DNA of 48,292 nt. It comes from an uncultured Oscillibacter sp. (lineage in GTDB: Bacteria > Bacillota > Clostridia > Oscillospirales > Oscillospiraceae). The notes beneath the pieces are model-generated. The model saw nothing but the letters and a program-made list of their open reading frames with translations, was not told the DNA's origin and did no database searches. Below are positions 1 through 6,620 of the stretch, piece by piece (within the stretch, counting starts at the first letter, position 1; every line of letters starts with the position of its first letter). The stretch covers positions 1 to 48,292 of the forward strand of contig CAJUBX010000005.1 of assembly GCA_910585165.1 (NCBI GenBank). The letters run 5' to 3'. The position numbers and the translations under genes were made by a program.

Positions 1-88
1 TATCGAACTTGTACACGGTGGGGGCAAAGATGATCTCCCGCTTATCGGCCATCAGGGAGGCGGAAAAAGCGTCCATTTTCTGAGCCAT
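1..88 (-). CDS. N-terminus of unidentified protein (runs off left edge)
   Basis: Only 29 codons are visible, beginning MAQKMDAFSASLMADKREII and continuing FAPTVYKFD. An AAGGAG ribosome binding site sits about 9 bases before the ATG, which supports the start. The gene is on the same strand as, and downstream of, the split transketolase, so it probably belongs to the same catabolic operon, separated by 172 bases holding a stem-loop without a U-tract. The FAPTVY stretch reminds me of the start of uroporphyrinogen-decarboxylase-like / corrinoid methyltransferase proteins, but that is memory-based and weak. The function is unknown from this fragment. Confidence 0.6.
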   Translation of the reverse strand, partial: MAQKMDAFSASLMADKREIIFAPTVYKFD

Positions 89-192
89 GGTAATCAATCT
101 CCTTATTTAATATCCGTAATTTTTTGCCCAAATTTCGTCGTTTTGCCGAGAGTCAGGCCCCATCGGCATACGCAAGGAAGGGGGTGTATGCG

Positions 193-216
193 GGGGGAAC
201 CAAAGCGGGTTCCCCC
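193..216 (-). other. Stem-loop after the transketolase genes
   Basis: Nine-base perfect arms (GGGGGAACC / GGTTCCCCC) enclose a six-base loop between the transketolase stop and the next leftward gene. No run of U follows on the minus strand, so it is more likely an attenuating or RNA-processing hairpin than a full intrinsic terminator. The rest of 89-260 holds only the ribosome binding site of the next gene. Confidence 0.4.
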
Positions 217-260
217 TGTGTGTTCAATCAATCCCCGCCGCAGCGGAGGGTTGCCCAAAC

Positions 261-1232
261 TTACTTGCGGGAAATCGCCTTTTTGACGGCTTCCACAATG
301 TTCGCCGCCCGGAGACCGTAGGTGTCCATCAGGAACGCCTGGGGGCCCACCTGGCCGAACTGGTCCTGCACGCCCACGAACTCCTGGACGGTGGGGCAGT
401 TCTTCGCCAGGCAGTTGGCAACGACGGAGCCCAGGCCGCAGCAGGTGTTGTGGTTTTCGGCGGTGACAATGGCCCCGGTTTCCTTGGCGGCCTTGATGAC
501 CAGCTCCTCGTCCAGGGGCTTCCAGGTGAACATGTCGATGACCCGGACGTTGATCCCCTCGGCCTGGAGGGCCTCGTAGGCCTTCAGGCTCTCGTCCACC
601 ATGATGCCGGAGGTGATGATGGTTGCCTGGTCTTTCTCGCTTTCGTGGAGCACCACGCCCTTGCCGATCTCGAACTCGGAGCCCTCGTCGTAGACTCGGA
701 TAACGTCCTTGCGGACAAAGCGGGTGAAGCTCACGCCCTCGACATTCAGGAGTCCCTTAGTGACGCTGGCCAGCTGGTCGTAGTCGGCGGGGTCAATCAC
801 CGTGGCGGTGGGGATGGACAGGTACATGGCTGCGTCCTCCAGGGGCATATGGGTGCCGCCGTTGAAAGCCGCCGTCACGCCCGCGTCGCTGCCCAGCACC
901 CGCACGCTCAGGCCCGCGTAAGCCGCGCTCATGTAGATCTGGTCATAGCACCGGCGGGAGGAGAATGTGCCGAAGGAGTGGAAGAACACCTTCTTGCCCG
1001 TGGCGGCCAGGCCCGCGGCAACGCCGGCGGCGTTGCCCTCGGCAATGCCCGCCTCAAAGGCCCGGTCGGGGTAATTCTGCCGCAGTTGCTTCGTGTTGAT
1101 GCAGCCCATCAGGTCGCAGTCCACGTAGACGATGGATTTATCCTGGCCCATCAGCTCATTCAGGGTCAGAGCCAGGCCGTCCCGGCAGGCCCGGGAGTCC
1201 TTTTCATGCTTGCCAATCAGTTTCACATTCAT
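261..1232 (-). CDS. Transketolase, C-terminal subunit (split transketolase)
   Basis: 323-residue protein carrying the pyrimidine-binding and C-terminal domains of transketolase. The activating-glutamate motif GIAEGNAAG is near residue 65 and NGGTHMPLED follows near residue 125. With the neighbouring N-terminal subunit it should form a thiamine-diphosphate enzyme moving two-carbon units between sugar phosphates. Split transketolases are common in Firmicutes and archaea, often in sugar catabolic clusters. The ATG at 1232 is chosen over the GTG at 1241 because TAAAGGAGG, which overlaps the stop of the upstream subunit, then has a 9-base spacing. The acceptor sugar cannot be told from sequence. 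Confidence 0.93.
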   Translation of the reverse strand: MNVKLIGKHEKDSRACRDGLALTLNELMGQDKSIVYVDCDLMGCINTKQLRQNYPDRAFEAGIAEGNAAGVAAGLAATGKKVFFHSFGTFSSRRCYDQIYMSAAYAGLSVRVLGSDAGVTAAFNGGTHMPLEDAAMYLSIPTATVIDPADYDQLASVTKGLLNVEGVSFTRFVRKDVIRVYDEGSEFEIGKGVVLHESEKDQATIITSGIMVDESLKAYEALQAEGINVRVIDMFTWKPLDEELVIKAAKETGAIVTAENHNTCCGLGSVVANCLAKNCPTVQEFVGVQDQFGQVGPQAFLMDTYGLRAANIVEAVKKAISRK

Positions 1233-1247
1233 TTCTCTCACCCTCCT

Positions 1248-2081
1248 TTAAGCGTTCTTCGCGGCTTCCAGCTCTTTTTCGGAAGCGGCGATGGCCTCCA
1301 GCCACTGTTCCTCCTTGGGCTGGGAGGAGTGGTCGTGCTTGGGCTCGGCAAACGTCGCGCCCTTGCCCTTGCAGGTGTCTAGCACGATGCAGCTGGGCAC
1401 GCCCTTGGCCGCCTTGGCCTTCTGGATGGCCTCGTAGATGGCCGTCACGTCGTGGCCGTCGATCTCCTGGGTGTGGAGGCCGAAGCCCGCCACCTTTTTC
1501 GCCATGTCGCCGTGGGCCAGGATGTCGTCGGTGGGGCCGTCCAGCTGGTAGCCGTTGTTGTCGATGAAGTAGATGATATTGTCCAGTTTGTGGGCACAGG
1601 CGAAGTGGAAGCCCTCCCAGACCTGGCCCTCGTCGGCCTCGCCGTCTCCGATGACGCAGTAGACATAGCTGTCCCGTCCGTCAATCTTGTTGCCCAGGGC
1701 CGCGCCGGTGGCCGTGGACACGCCCTGGCCCAGGGAGCCGGTGGTCAGGTCCACGCCGGGGGTGAGCTTGCGGTCCGTGTGGCTGGGGAACTTGGTGCCG
1801 GGCTGGTTCAGGGTATAGGCCTCCTCCATGGGATAGAAGCCCATCAGGCCGAAGGTGGCGTAGGCCACGGGGCCCGCGTGGCCCTTAGAAAGCACCAGCC
1901 AGTCCCGGTCCTCCCACCGGGGGTTCTTGGGGTCGTATTTCATCACCTCGCCGTACAAAACCGCCATCAGGTCCGCCAGGTCCATGGACCCGCCCACATG
2001 GCCGAAGCCCCGGCTGTGGATCACTTTCAGCGTCTCCAGACGGATTTCAGCCGCAAGGACTTTCAGCTTTTTCTCGTTCAT
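1248..2081 (-). CDS. Transketolase, N-terminal (TPP-binding) subunit
   Basis: 277-residue thiamine-diphosphate-binding half of a split transketolase. The TPP motif runs from GDGEADEGQVWEG to DNNGYQLDG, and TTGSLGQGVSTATG is the usual transketolase active-site stretch. It lies 15 bases upstream of the C-terminal subunit, and the two are certainly co-translated. A promoter-like pair at 2143-2172 gives the pair its own transcription start, besides read-through from the phosphatase and mutase genes upstream. Length and motif order are normal for the family. Its place in a LacI-controlled cluster suggests a dedicated catabolic role rather than the housekeeping pentose phosphate pathway, which is an inference. 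Confidence 0.93.
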   Translation of the reverse strand: MNEKKLKVLAAEIRLETLKVIHSRGFGHVGGSMDLADLMAVLYGEVMKYDPKNPRWEDRDWLVLSKGHAGPVAYATFGLMGFYPMEEAYTLNQPGTKFPSHTDRKLTPGVDLTTGSLGQGVSTATGAALGNKIDGRDSYVYCVIGDGEADEGQVWEGFHFACAHKLDNIIYFIDNNGYQLDGPTDDILAHGDMAKKVAGFGLHTQEIDGHDVTAIYEAIQKAKAAKGVPSCIVLDTCKGKGATFAEPKHDHSSQPKEEQWLEAIAASEKELEAAKNA

Positions 2082-2142
2082 GGGGTATCGCTTCCTTTCT
2101 TCGTTTGTTGCAGCCGCGCTGCGGAGCTTATCCTCGTGGGTT

Positions 2143-2172
2143 ATTTTACCCCAACAGCGCCGCTCCCGTCAA
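2143..2172 (-). promoter_or_regulatory. Promoter for the split transketolase genes
   Basis: On the minus strand, -35 TTGACG (2167-2172) and -10 TAAAAT (2143-2148) are separated by 18 bases. Transcription would start near 2136, giving a leader of about 55 bases before the ATG at 2081. It lets the transketolase pair be expressed independently of the genes before it. Confidence 0.5.
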
Positions 2173-2199
2173 TGACAATTATATTTTTAACAAACTTCC

Positions 2200-2228
2200 T
2201 GCGTGCATTTTTCCGGATTTTGCGTGCA
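2200..2228. repeat. Direct repeat TGCGTGCA, 21 bp apart
   Basis: TGCGTGCA occurs at 2200-2207 and 2221-2228, exactly two helical turns apart and just upstream of the transketolase promoter. Such spacing on one DNA face is typical of a dimeric activator site, but no regulator can be assigned. Confidence 0.35.
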
Positions 2229-2241
2229 CCCGCATAATTCC

Positions 2242-2272
2242 GGAAGGCCGGGAACATCCGTCCCGGCCTTCC
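2242..2272 (-). terminator. Stem-loop after the mutase-like gene
   Basis: Twelve-base perfect arms (GGAAGGCCGGGA / TCCCGGCCTTCC) with a 7-base loop, 12 bases past the stop at 2284. The minus-strand continuation, GAATTATGCG, lacks a proper U-run, so termination may be partial. This fits the presence of a second promoter for the transketolase genes. Confidence 0.45.
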
Positions 2273-2283
2273 CGCAAAAAGCC

Positions 2284-3852
2284 TTATTCGTACCGGGTTC
2301 CGGCGCCCTCGACCATAGCGTCGTAGGCCCGCTTGACCTTGTCGTAGTTCTTGTCGCGGTCCAGAACCACGCCCCGGCCCACGCCGTCCACGATGCGGCC
2401 CACGCCGATAGCGCTGAGCCTCTCGTCGGTCTCCGCCAGCAGAGCGGGGGCGGAGCCGGGATCGGTGGAGCGGCCGTCGAAGATGATATGGAGGTACACC
2501 CGGTCAAGGCCGTTGTCTCGGGCCATCTCGCAGATGTTCAGCGGATAGTCGATGCAGCCGTGGGAGGACTTGTAGGTCAGGTACGCCAGCAGGTGCAGGG
2601 CAGAGCCGTTTTTCTTGGCGTGCTCAATGGCCTGGAGGAAGATGGGGTTTTGCTTAAAGCTGCCGTCCTTCACGGCGGCGTCCAGGCGGACGTCGTCCTG
2701 CATCACGCAGCGGCCCGCGCCCAGGTTGGAGTGGCCCGCCTCGGAGTTGCCCGCCTTGCCCGCGCCCAGGCCCACAAACTCGCCGGAGGCGTGAAGCTTG
2801 GACCAGGACTGGTTTGCCAGCAAGGAATCCCAATAGGGGGTGTCGGCGATGTGAATGGCGTCGCCCTCGTCTCCGGTGCCCAGGCCCCAGCCGTCGCAGA
2901 TGATGAGGAGCATCTTCCGGCCCTCGCCCCAGGTCTTCCCCTGGCAGAGGGATTTGCCGTCCATCTCGGCGGGCTGGGGAATGCCCAGCACATCCAGCAC
3001 CGTGGGGGACACGTCGCTCAGGGAGCCGTCCCGCAGGGCGATGGGACTCTTATCGGCGGGGTCGATCATAATGAAGGGCACCAGGTTGGTGGTGTGGGCC
3101 CCGTCCGGCTTCCCGGCGGCGGTGTAGAGCTTTTCAATGTTGCCGTGGTCCGCGGTGATGGCCACCACGTAGCCCTTGCCCAGAGCGTCGTTTACCACCT
3201 TATCCAGGTACTGGCTCACATAGCCGCAGGCTTTGATTTTCGCCCCGGTGTTCTGGGTGTGGCCGATCACGTCGCCGTTGGCGAAGTTGGTGACCACAAA
3301 GTCATACTTGCCCAGAGCGTCCATGACGGTGTCCGCCACCTTGGGCAGGGACAGCTCCGGCTGCTGGTCGAAGTCGATGCCCTTGGGGGAGGGGATGCAC
3401 ACGTCGTCCTCGCCGGGGAAGGGGTTGTTTTCGCCGCCGTTGAAGAAGAAGGTCACGTGGGCGAACTTCTCGCTCTCGGCGCAGTGGAACTGGGTCTTGC
3501 CCGCCTCGCTGAGGACCTGGGCCAGGGGCTTCACCACCTTGGCGGGGGCGAAGGCGATGGGCAGGTCCTTGAACTTGTCGTGGTACATGGTCATGATGAC
3601 GAAGTCCAGGTCCTGCAGCTTCCGGCGTTCCGCCTTGTCGAAGTCCGGCTCGGTGAACATCTCCGTCAGCTCAATCTCCCGCTCGCCCCGGCGGCAGCAG
3701 AAGATCACCGCGTCGCCGTCGGTAATTTTGCCCGCCGGCACGCCGTCCTCCACCAGGACCATGGGCTCCAGGTGATAGTCGTCCTGGCCCAGCTCGTAGG
3801 CTCTCTTGACGGCCTCAGCCAGCTGAGCGCCGCCGCATTTCGTGTCTGCCAT
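2284..3852 (-). CDS. Circularly permuted cofactor-independent phosphoglycerate mutase homologue
   Basis: 522 residues, the usual iPGM length, but in permuted order. Residues 1-313 match the canonical C-terminal part: SEKFAHVTFFFNGG with Lys129, NFANGDVIGHT with Asp194 and His198, TADHGN with Asp235 and His236, AHTTN with His253. Residues 314-522 match the canonical N-terminus: MLLIICDGWGLG with Asp320, and GNSEAGH with the phospho-acceptor Ser370. The breakpoint lies in a loop of the phosphotransferase domain; the old termini are joined by about a dozen residues. Metal ligands and the nucleophile are kept, but the substrate-binding DGRD motif is DGRS (Ser462) and the FRPDR region reads CCRRGER. 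Family knowledge predicts isomerisation of 3- and 2-phosphoglycerate; the changes allow another phosphorylated substrate. An AGGAGG site precedes the ATG. It is 31 bases after HAD gene 1 in the same operon. Confidence 0.85.
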   Translation of the reverse strand: MADTKCGGAQLAEAVKRAYELGQDDYHLEPMVLVEDGVPAGKITDGDAVIFCCRRGEREIELTEMFTEPDFDKAERRKLQDLDFVIMTMYHDKFKDLPIAFAPAKVVKPLAQVLSEAGKTQFHCAESEKFAHVTFFFNGGENNPFPGEDDVCIPSPKGIDFDQQPELSLPKVADTVMDALGKYDFVVTNFANGDVIGHTQNTGAKIKACGYVSQYLDKVVNDALGKGYVVAITADHGNIEKLYTAAGKPDGAHTTNLVPFIMIDPADKSPIALRDGSLSDVSPTVLDVLGIPQPAEMDGKSLCQGKTWGEGRKMLLIICDGWGLGTGDEGDAIHIADTPYWDSLLANQSWSKLHASGEFVGLGAGKAGNSEAGHSNLGAGRCVMQDDVRLDAAVKDGSFKQNPIFLQAIEHAKKNGSALHLLAYLTYKSSHGCIDYPLNICEMARDNGLDRVYLHIIFDGRSTDPGSAPALLAETDERLSAIGVGRIVDGVGRGVVLDRDKNYDKVKRAYDAMVEGAGTRYE

Positions 3853-3883
3853 ATAAAAACCTCCTGTTGTCGATACTCTTTAT

Positions 3884-4660
3884 TTACTGTCCGTCGTTGG
3901 GAGCAATCAGCTTCTCCACGGCCACCCTGCCCCGCTCCGGGAAGATATCCAGAAGCTGGGGGAAGGCGTAAATCTTGCCGTCGGGCATGTTCTCCTCCGT
4001 CAGCTTCAGGGCCTTGTCCTTGTTGTACTGCACCGCCACGGTCATGCCGAAGGCCACGGCCTTGGCGCCCACGATGTCCCGGTTCAGGTTGTCGCCCACA
4101 TAGCAGCAGTTTTCTGGCCGGGCTCCCACTTCCTCCAGCGCGTAATAATAGATGGCCGGGCCAGGCTTGCGGATATACGTAATGGAGGACTGCTGGACGG
4201 TCTTGAAGTAAGGCCGCAGGCCGTCGGCGTCCAGCCACTCGTCCACCTCCCGCTTGCCCACCAGATCGCTGATGATGCCCATGGTGTAGCCCCGGGCGCA
4301 CAGCTCCTTGACGGTCTCCGCGCCGCCTTCCACCACCGTGCGGCGGCCCTTGGTCTGGCGGTACTGGTAGGTCAGCTCGGCGGCGTTTTTCAAAATGCGC
4401 TCTTTGTCCATGTCATAGGCCAGCCACCGGGTCCAAAGGACCTCCTCCGGGGCCTCGCACATGAATTTCAGGGCCCAGTCCCGGTACTTGTCGTACCGCT
4501 TGTCAATCACGTCGCTGAACCACTGGTTGGGGTTATCGGTTTCCACGCCGCAGAGCTCCGCAATTTTGGCCCGGGCGGCGGAGAGGTAGGCGGGGTCCTC
4601 GTCGATGACCCGGAAGGTGCCCCCCAGGTCCAGGAAGATATATCGGATGTCGGTATTCAT
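3884..4660 (-). CDS. HAD-superfamily hydrolase 1 of a tandem trio
   Basis: 258 residues with a HAD fold and C1-type helical cap. The nucleophile motif FLDLGGTFR (Asp11) has Gly where the general acid/base Asp normally stands. Motif II is GIISDLVG, motif III IRKPG, motif IV YVGDNLNRD. Such DxGxT proteins are widespread and mostly uncharacterised; phosphatase activity on a small phosphorylated metabolite is the usual guess. It is clearly paralogous to the next two genes upstream and precedes the permuted mutase in the same LacI-controlled operon. AGGAGG lies 10 bases before the ATG. It could act on a sugar phosphate from the transketolase pathway, which is inference only. Confidence 0.85.
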   Translation of the reverse strand: MNTDIRYIFLDLGGTFRVIDEDPAYLSAARAKIAELCGVETDNPNQWFSDVIDKRYDKYRDWALKFMCEAPEEVLWTRWLAYDMDKERILKNAAELTYQYRQTKGRRTVVEGGAETVKELCARGYTMGIISDLVGKREVDEWLDADGLRPYFKTVQQSSITYIRKPGPAIYYYALEEVGARPENCCYVGDNLNRDIVGAKAVAFGMTVAVQYNKDKALKLTEENMPDGKIYAFPQLLDIFPERGRVAVEKLIAPNDGQ

Positions 4661-4753
4661 ATCCCATCAGCCTCCTATTCTAAAGTATATGGGGCCCCGC
4701 CGGAGCCCGGTATCCGCAGTTCCGGCGGGGAGGGGAAGAAACGGGGAAGCGGT

Positions 4754-4782
4754 GTGAAGCCTGCCCGGAGGGCGGGCTTCAC
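4754..4782 (-). other. Intercistronic stem-loop between HAD genes
   Basis: Thirteen-base arms (GTGAAGCCTGCCC / GGGCGGGCTTCAC, one G-T pair) with a three-base loop in the 131-base gap between HAD genes 2 and 1. Only scattered U residues follow leftward, so it may tune the relative expression of the genes rather than stop transcription. Confidence 0.45.
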
Positions 4783-4791
4783 AAGGCGCGG

Positions 4792-5529
4792 TCAGTTCAG
4801 CGGGGGAAGCAGGTCCAGAATCTCCCGGAAGTCCTCAATCACGGCGTCGGGGCGGTTCTCGTCGGTGTACTCCACCGGGTGCTTCTTCTCCGGGGAGGAG
4901 AAGATGATGTTGCAGCCCACGCCGGCCTTCTTCGCGCCGGGAATGTCCCGCTTGATGTTGTCCGCCACGGACACGCACTCGCTCAGCTCCACGCCCATCT
5001 CCCTGGCCGCCAACTGGTAAATCTCAAAGCAGGGCTTGCGCATATGGCAGACGGAGGAGAGGACCACGGAGTCGAAATACCGGTCCAGCCCGTCCTCCTC
5101 CAGCCAGTCGGGGACCTCGTTCTCGCCGATGAGGTTGGAGATGATGCCCAGCTTGTAGCCCCGCTCGTGAAGCCCCTTGATGACCTCCACGCCGCCGTCG
5201 ACCACCACCCGGCGGCCCTTGCATTGGCGGTACTGGAAGCTCAGCTCGTGGCAGACCTGCTTCACCCGGGCCTGGTCGTAGTCCGGCAGCAGCCACTTGC
5301 ACCACAGCTCCTCGTCCCCCGACTCCTTGTTTTCCGCCAGGGCCCACTTGCGGTAGGGCTCGTAGCGCTCCTCGATCATCTGGTAGAACTCCTCATAGGG
5401 CACGGGGGACCCGGCGATTTCGGCCATTTTCCGGCGGGCGTGCTTCATCCAGGGCTCCTCCAGCAGCGCGATGCGCAGCGTGCCCCCCAGGTCAAAGAAG
5501 ACGGCCTTATAGCGCTTTGTCGTATCCAT
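4792..5529 (-). CDS. HAD-superfamily hydrolase 2 of a tandem trio
   Basis: 245 residues, paralogous to both neighbours. Motif I FFDLGGTLR has the nucleophile at Asp13 and Gly in place of the second Asp. Motif II is GIISNLIG, motif III MRKPC, and motif IV reads SVADNIKRD, with Ala replacing the usual Gly. The helical cap after motif I holds a tryptophan-rich stretch shared by the trio (LWCKWLLPDYD here). The upstream HAD gene ends 19 bases before its start. Cytoplasmic, no signal peptide. Hydrolysis of a phosphoester is likely but unproven given the motif changes. Confidence 0.85.
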   Translation of the reverse strand: MDTTKRYKAVFFDLGGTLRIALLEEPWMKHARRKMAEIAGSPVPYEEFYQMIEERYEPYRKWALAENKESGDEELWCKWLLPDYDQARVKQVCHELSFQYRQCKGRRVVVDGGVEVIKGLHERGYKLGIISNLIGENEVPDWLEEDGLDRYFDSVVLSSVCHMRKPCFEIYQLAAREMGVELSECVSVADNIKRDIPGAKKAGVGCNIIFSSPEKKHPVEYTDENRPDAVIEDFREILDLLPPLN

Positions 5530-5548
5530 GGCGTTTCCCTCCTATCGG

Positions 5549-6283
5549 TCAAGTACGGGCGGGGAAGATGTCGAGAAGCTGGCTCAGGGCGGTGATCACG
5601 TGGTCGGGGGTGAACTCCTTGCCGGTGGCGTGCTCCATGTTCAGGGTGTCGGGCTCGTCGATGCGGATCATCATGCCGAAGCCCGCGGCCTGGGTGCCCT
5701 CCACGTCCCGGACCGGGTTGTCGCCCACGTAGGCGCAGTTGGCCTCCGGCGTGCCGATGCAGCGGCAGGCCAGGTGGTAGATCTCCGGGTCCGGCTTGCG
5801 CAGGCGGACCTTGGAGGAGAGGATGGTGGTCTTGAAGCATTGGGCCACGCCGTCGGCGGCCATCCAGTCGGGAATCTCCGTCTCGGTGACGGTGTTGGCG
5901 ATGATGCCCAGGGTGTAGCCCCGGGCGCAGAGCTCCTTCAGCGTGGCCACGGCGTCGGCCCGGGCCACCCGGCGGCCGTCGTGGTCCCGCCACAGGCGGG
6001 TGAGCTTCGCCGCGTTGGCGAAGATCATGTTCGTGTCGTACTCCGGCAGCATGTACTGGGTCCACAGCTCGCCCTCGGAGGCGTCCAGCAGGGTTTCCTT
6101 GGACATCTTGCGGTACTTCTTCCACCGCTCCTCCAGCTTGGCGAAGAGCTCGTCGTGGGTCTCGGTGGTCTGAATCAGCTCCATCAGCCCGGCCTCGGCC
6201 CGGTCGATGAAGTCCTGCTCCTTCAGCACGATGCGCAGCGTGTTGCCAACGTCGAAAAAGATGGTTTTGATATCGGGGGTCAT
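5549..6283 (-). CDS. HAD-superfamily hydrolase 3, first gene of the leftward operon
   Basis: 244 residues. Motif I FFDVGNTLR (nucleophile Asp11) again lacks the second Asp. Motif II reads GIIANTVTET, so the usual Ser/Thr at that point is Ala. Motif III LRKPDPEIY and motif IV YVGDNPVRD are intact. It is the promoter-proximal gene, with a leader of about 105 bases from the predicted start near 6388, and a LacI-type operator lies inside that leader. A GGAGG site precedes the ATG. Family known (HAD), substrate unknown; it is the most motif-degenerate of the three. Confidence 0.85.
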   Translation of the reverse strand: MTPDIKTIFFDVGNTLRIVLKEQDFIDRAEAGLMELIQTTETHDELFAKLEERWKKYRKMSKETLLDASEGELWTQYMLPEYDTNMIFANAAKLTRLWRDHDGRRVARADAVATLKELCARGYTLGIIANTVTETEIPDWMAADGVAQCFKTTILSSKVRLRKPDPEIYHLACRCIGTPEANCAYVGDNPVRDVEGTQAAGFGMMIRIDEPDTLNMEHATGKEFTPDHVITALSQLLDIFPART

Positions 6284-6367
6284 AAAAATTCCTCCTTTAA
6301 TGTTTCCAGACGCCGCGGGTCCCCGGAACGGCGTTCCAGGAGCGGCCGGGCCGTCTTCGGCCCATCC

Positions 6368-6379
6368 GTAAACGTTTGC
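6368..6379. promoter_or_regulatory. LacI-type operator O1
   Basis: GTAAACGTTTGC, a near-perfect palindrome with the AAACGTTT core typical of LacI/PurR/CcpA-family sites. It sits at about +9 to +20 of the leftward promoter, where a bound repressor would block elongation or clearance. The regulator encoded at 6621 is the obvious candidate. Confidence 0.7.
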
Positions 6380-6394
6380 GGCCTTTTCAGCCTT

Positions 6395-6424
6395 ATTCTA
6401 AATGAAAAGCGGGTCCTTTGTCAA
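6395..6424 (-). promoter_or_regulatory. Promoter of the HAD-mutase operon
   Basis: Minus-strand -35 TTGACA (6419-6424) and -10 TAGAAT (6395-6400) with an 18-base spacer. The predicted start is near 6388, with operator O1 immediately downstream. Confidence 0.7.
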
Positions 6425-6495
6425 TATGCCAAACGCCGAAGACTGCGTTTATTTTTCGTTTTTCTGCCCAAAGATGGGAAAAACACAGATTGTTA

Positions 6496-6524
6496 TTGAC
6501 ATTGCCGGGAAAATCGGATATTCT
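6496..6524 (+). promoter_or_regulatory. Promoter of the LacI regulator gene
   Basis: -35 TTGACA (6496-6501) and -10 TATTCT (6519-6524), spacer 17 bases. The predicted start is near 6531. A second TTGACA at 6529 has no matching -10. Confidence 0.6.
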
Positions 6525-6576
6525 TTACTTGACAACTGGAATCGGCCGCAGTCTGCCCGGTTCCAAAAAATAAAGC

Positions 6577-6588
6577 GGAAACGTTTAC
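6577..6588. promoter_or_regulatory. LacI-type operator O2
   Basis: GGAAACGTTTAC shares the AAACGTTT core with O1. Its centre is 209 bp from that of O1, close to 20 helical turns, so one tetramer could bridge both sites by looping. It lies in the leader of the regulator gene, suggesting autorepression. Confidence 0.65.
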
Positions 6589-6620
6589 GATTTCCAGCGG
6601 GGCGGAAAGGATGAAAAGCT

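Larger units (their letters stand above)
6284..6620. other. Divergent regulatory region of the LacI locus
   Basis: This gene-free stretch of 337 bases holds two back-to-back promoters (6395-6424 leftward, 6496-6524 rightward) and two LacI-type operators (6368-6379 and 6577-6588), each just inside the transcript it would block. The middle is AT-rich. No convincing small ORF was seen. Confidence 0.7.

Noticed and set aside
2911..2913. Internal ATG at residue 314 as a separate gene start of a second mutase half
   Set aside because: The frame is continuous through it, the joined length equals one normal iPGM and the upstream GAGG is weak; internal initiation remains possible but is not needed.
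2203..4182. 659-codon open frame on the plus strand
   Set aside because: Antisense shadow of the mutase-like and HAD genes, low-complexity composition, no start signal.
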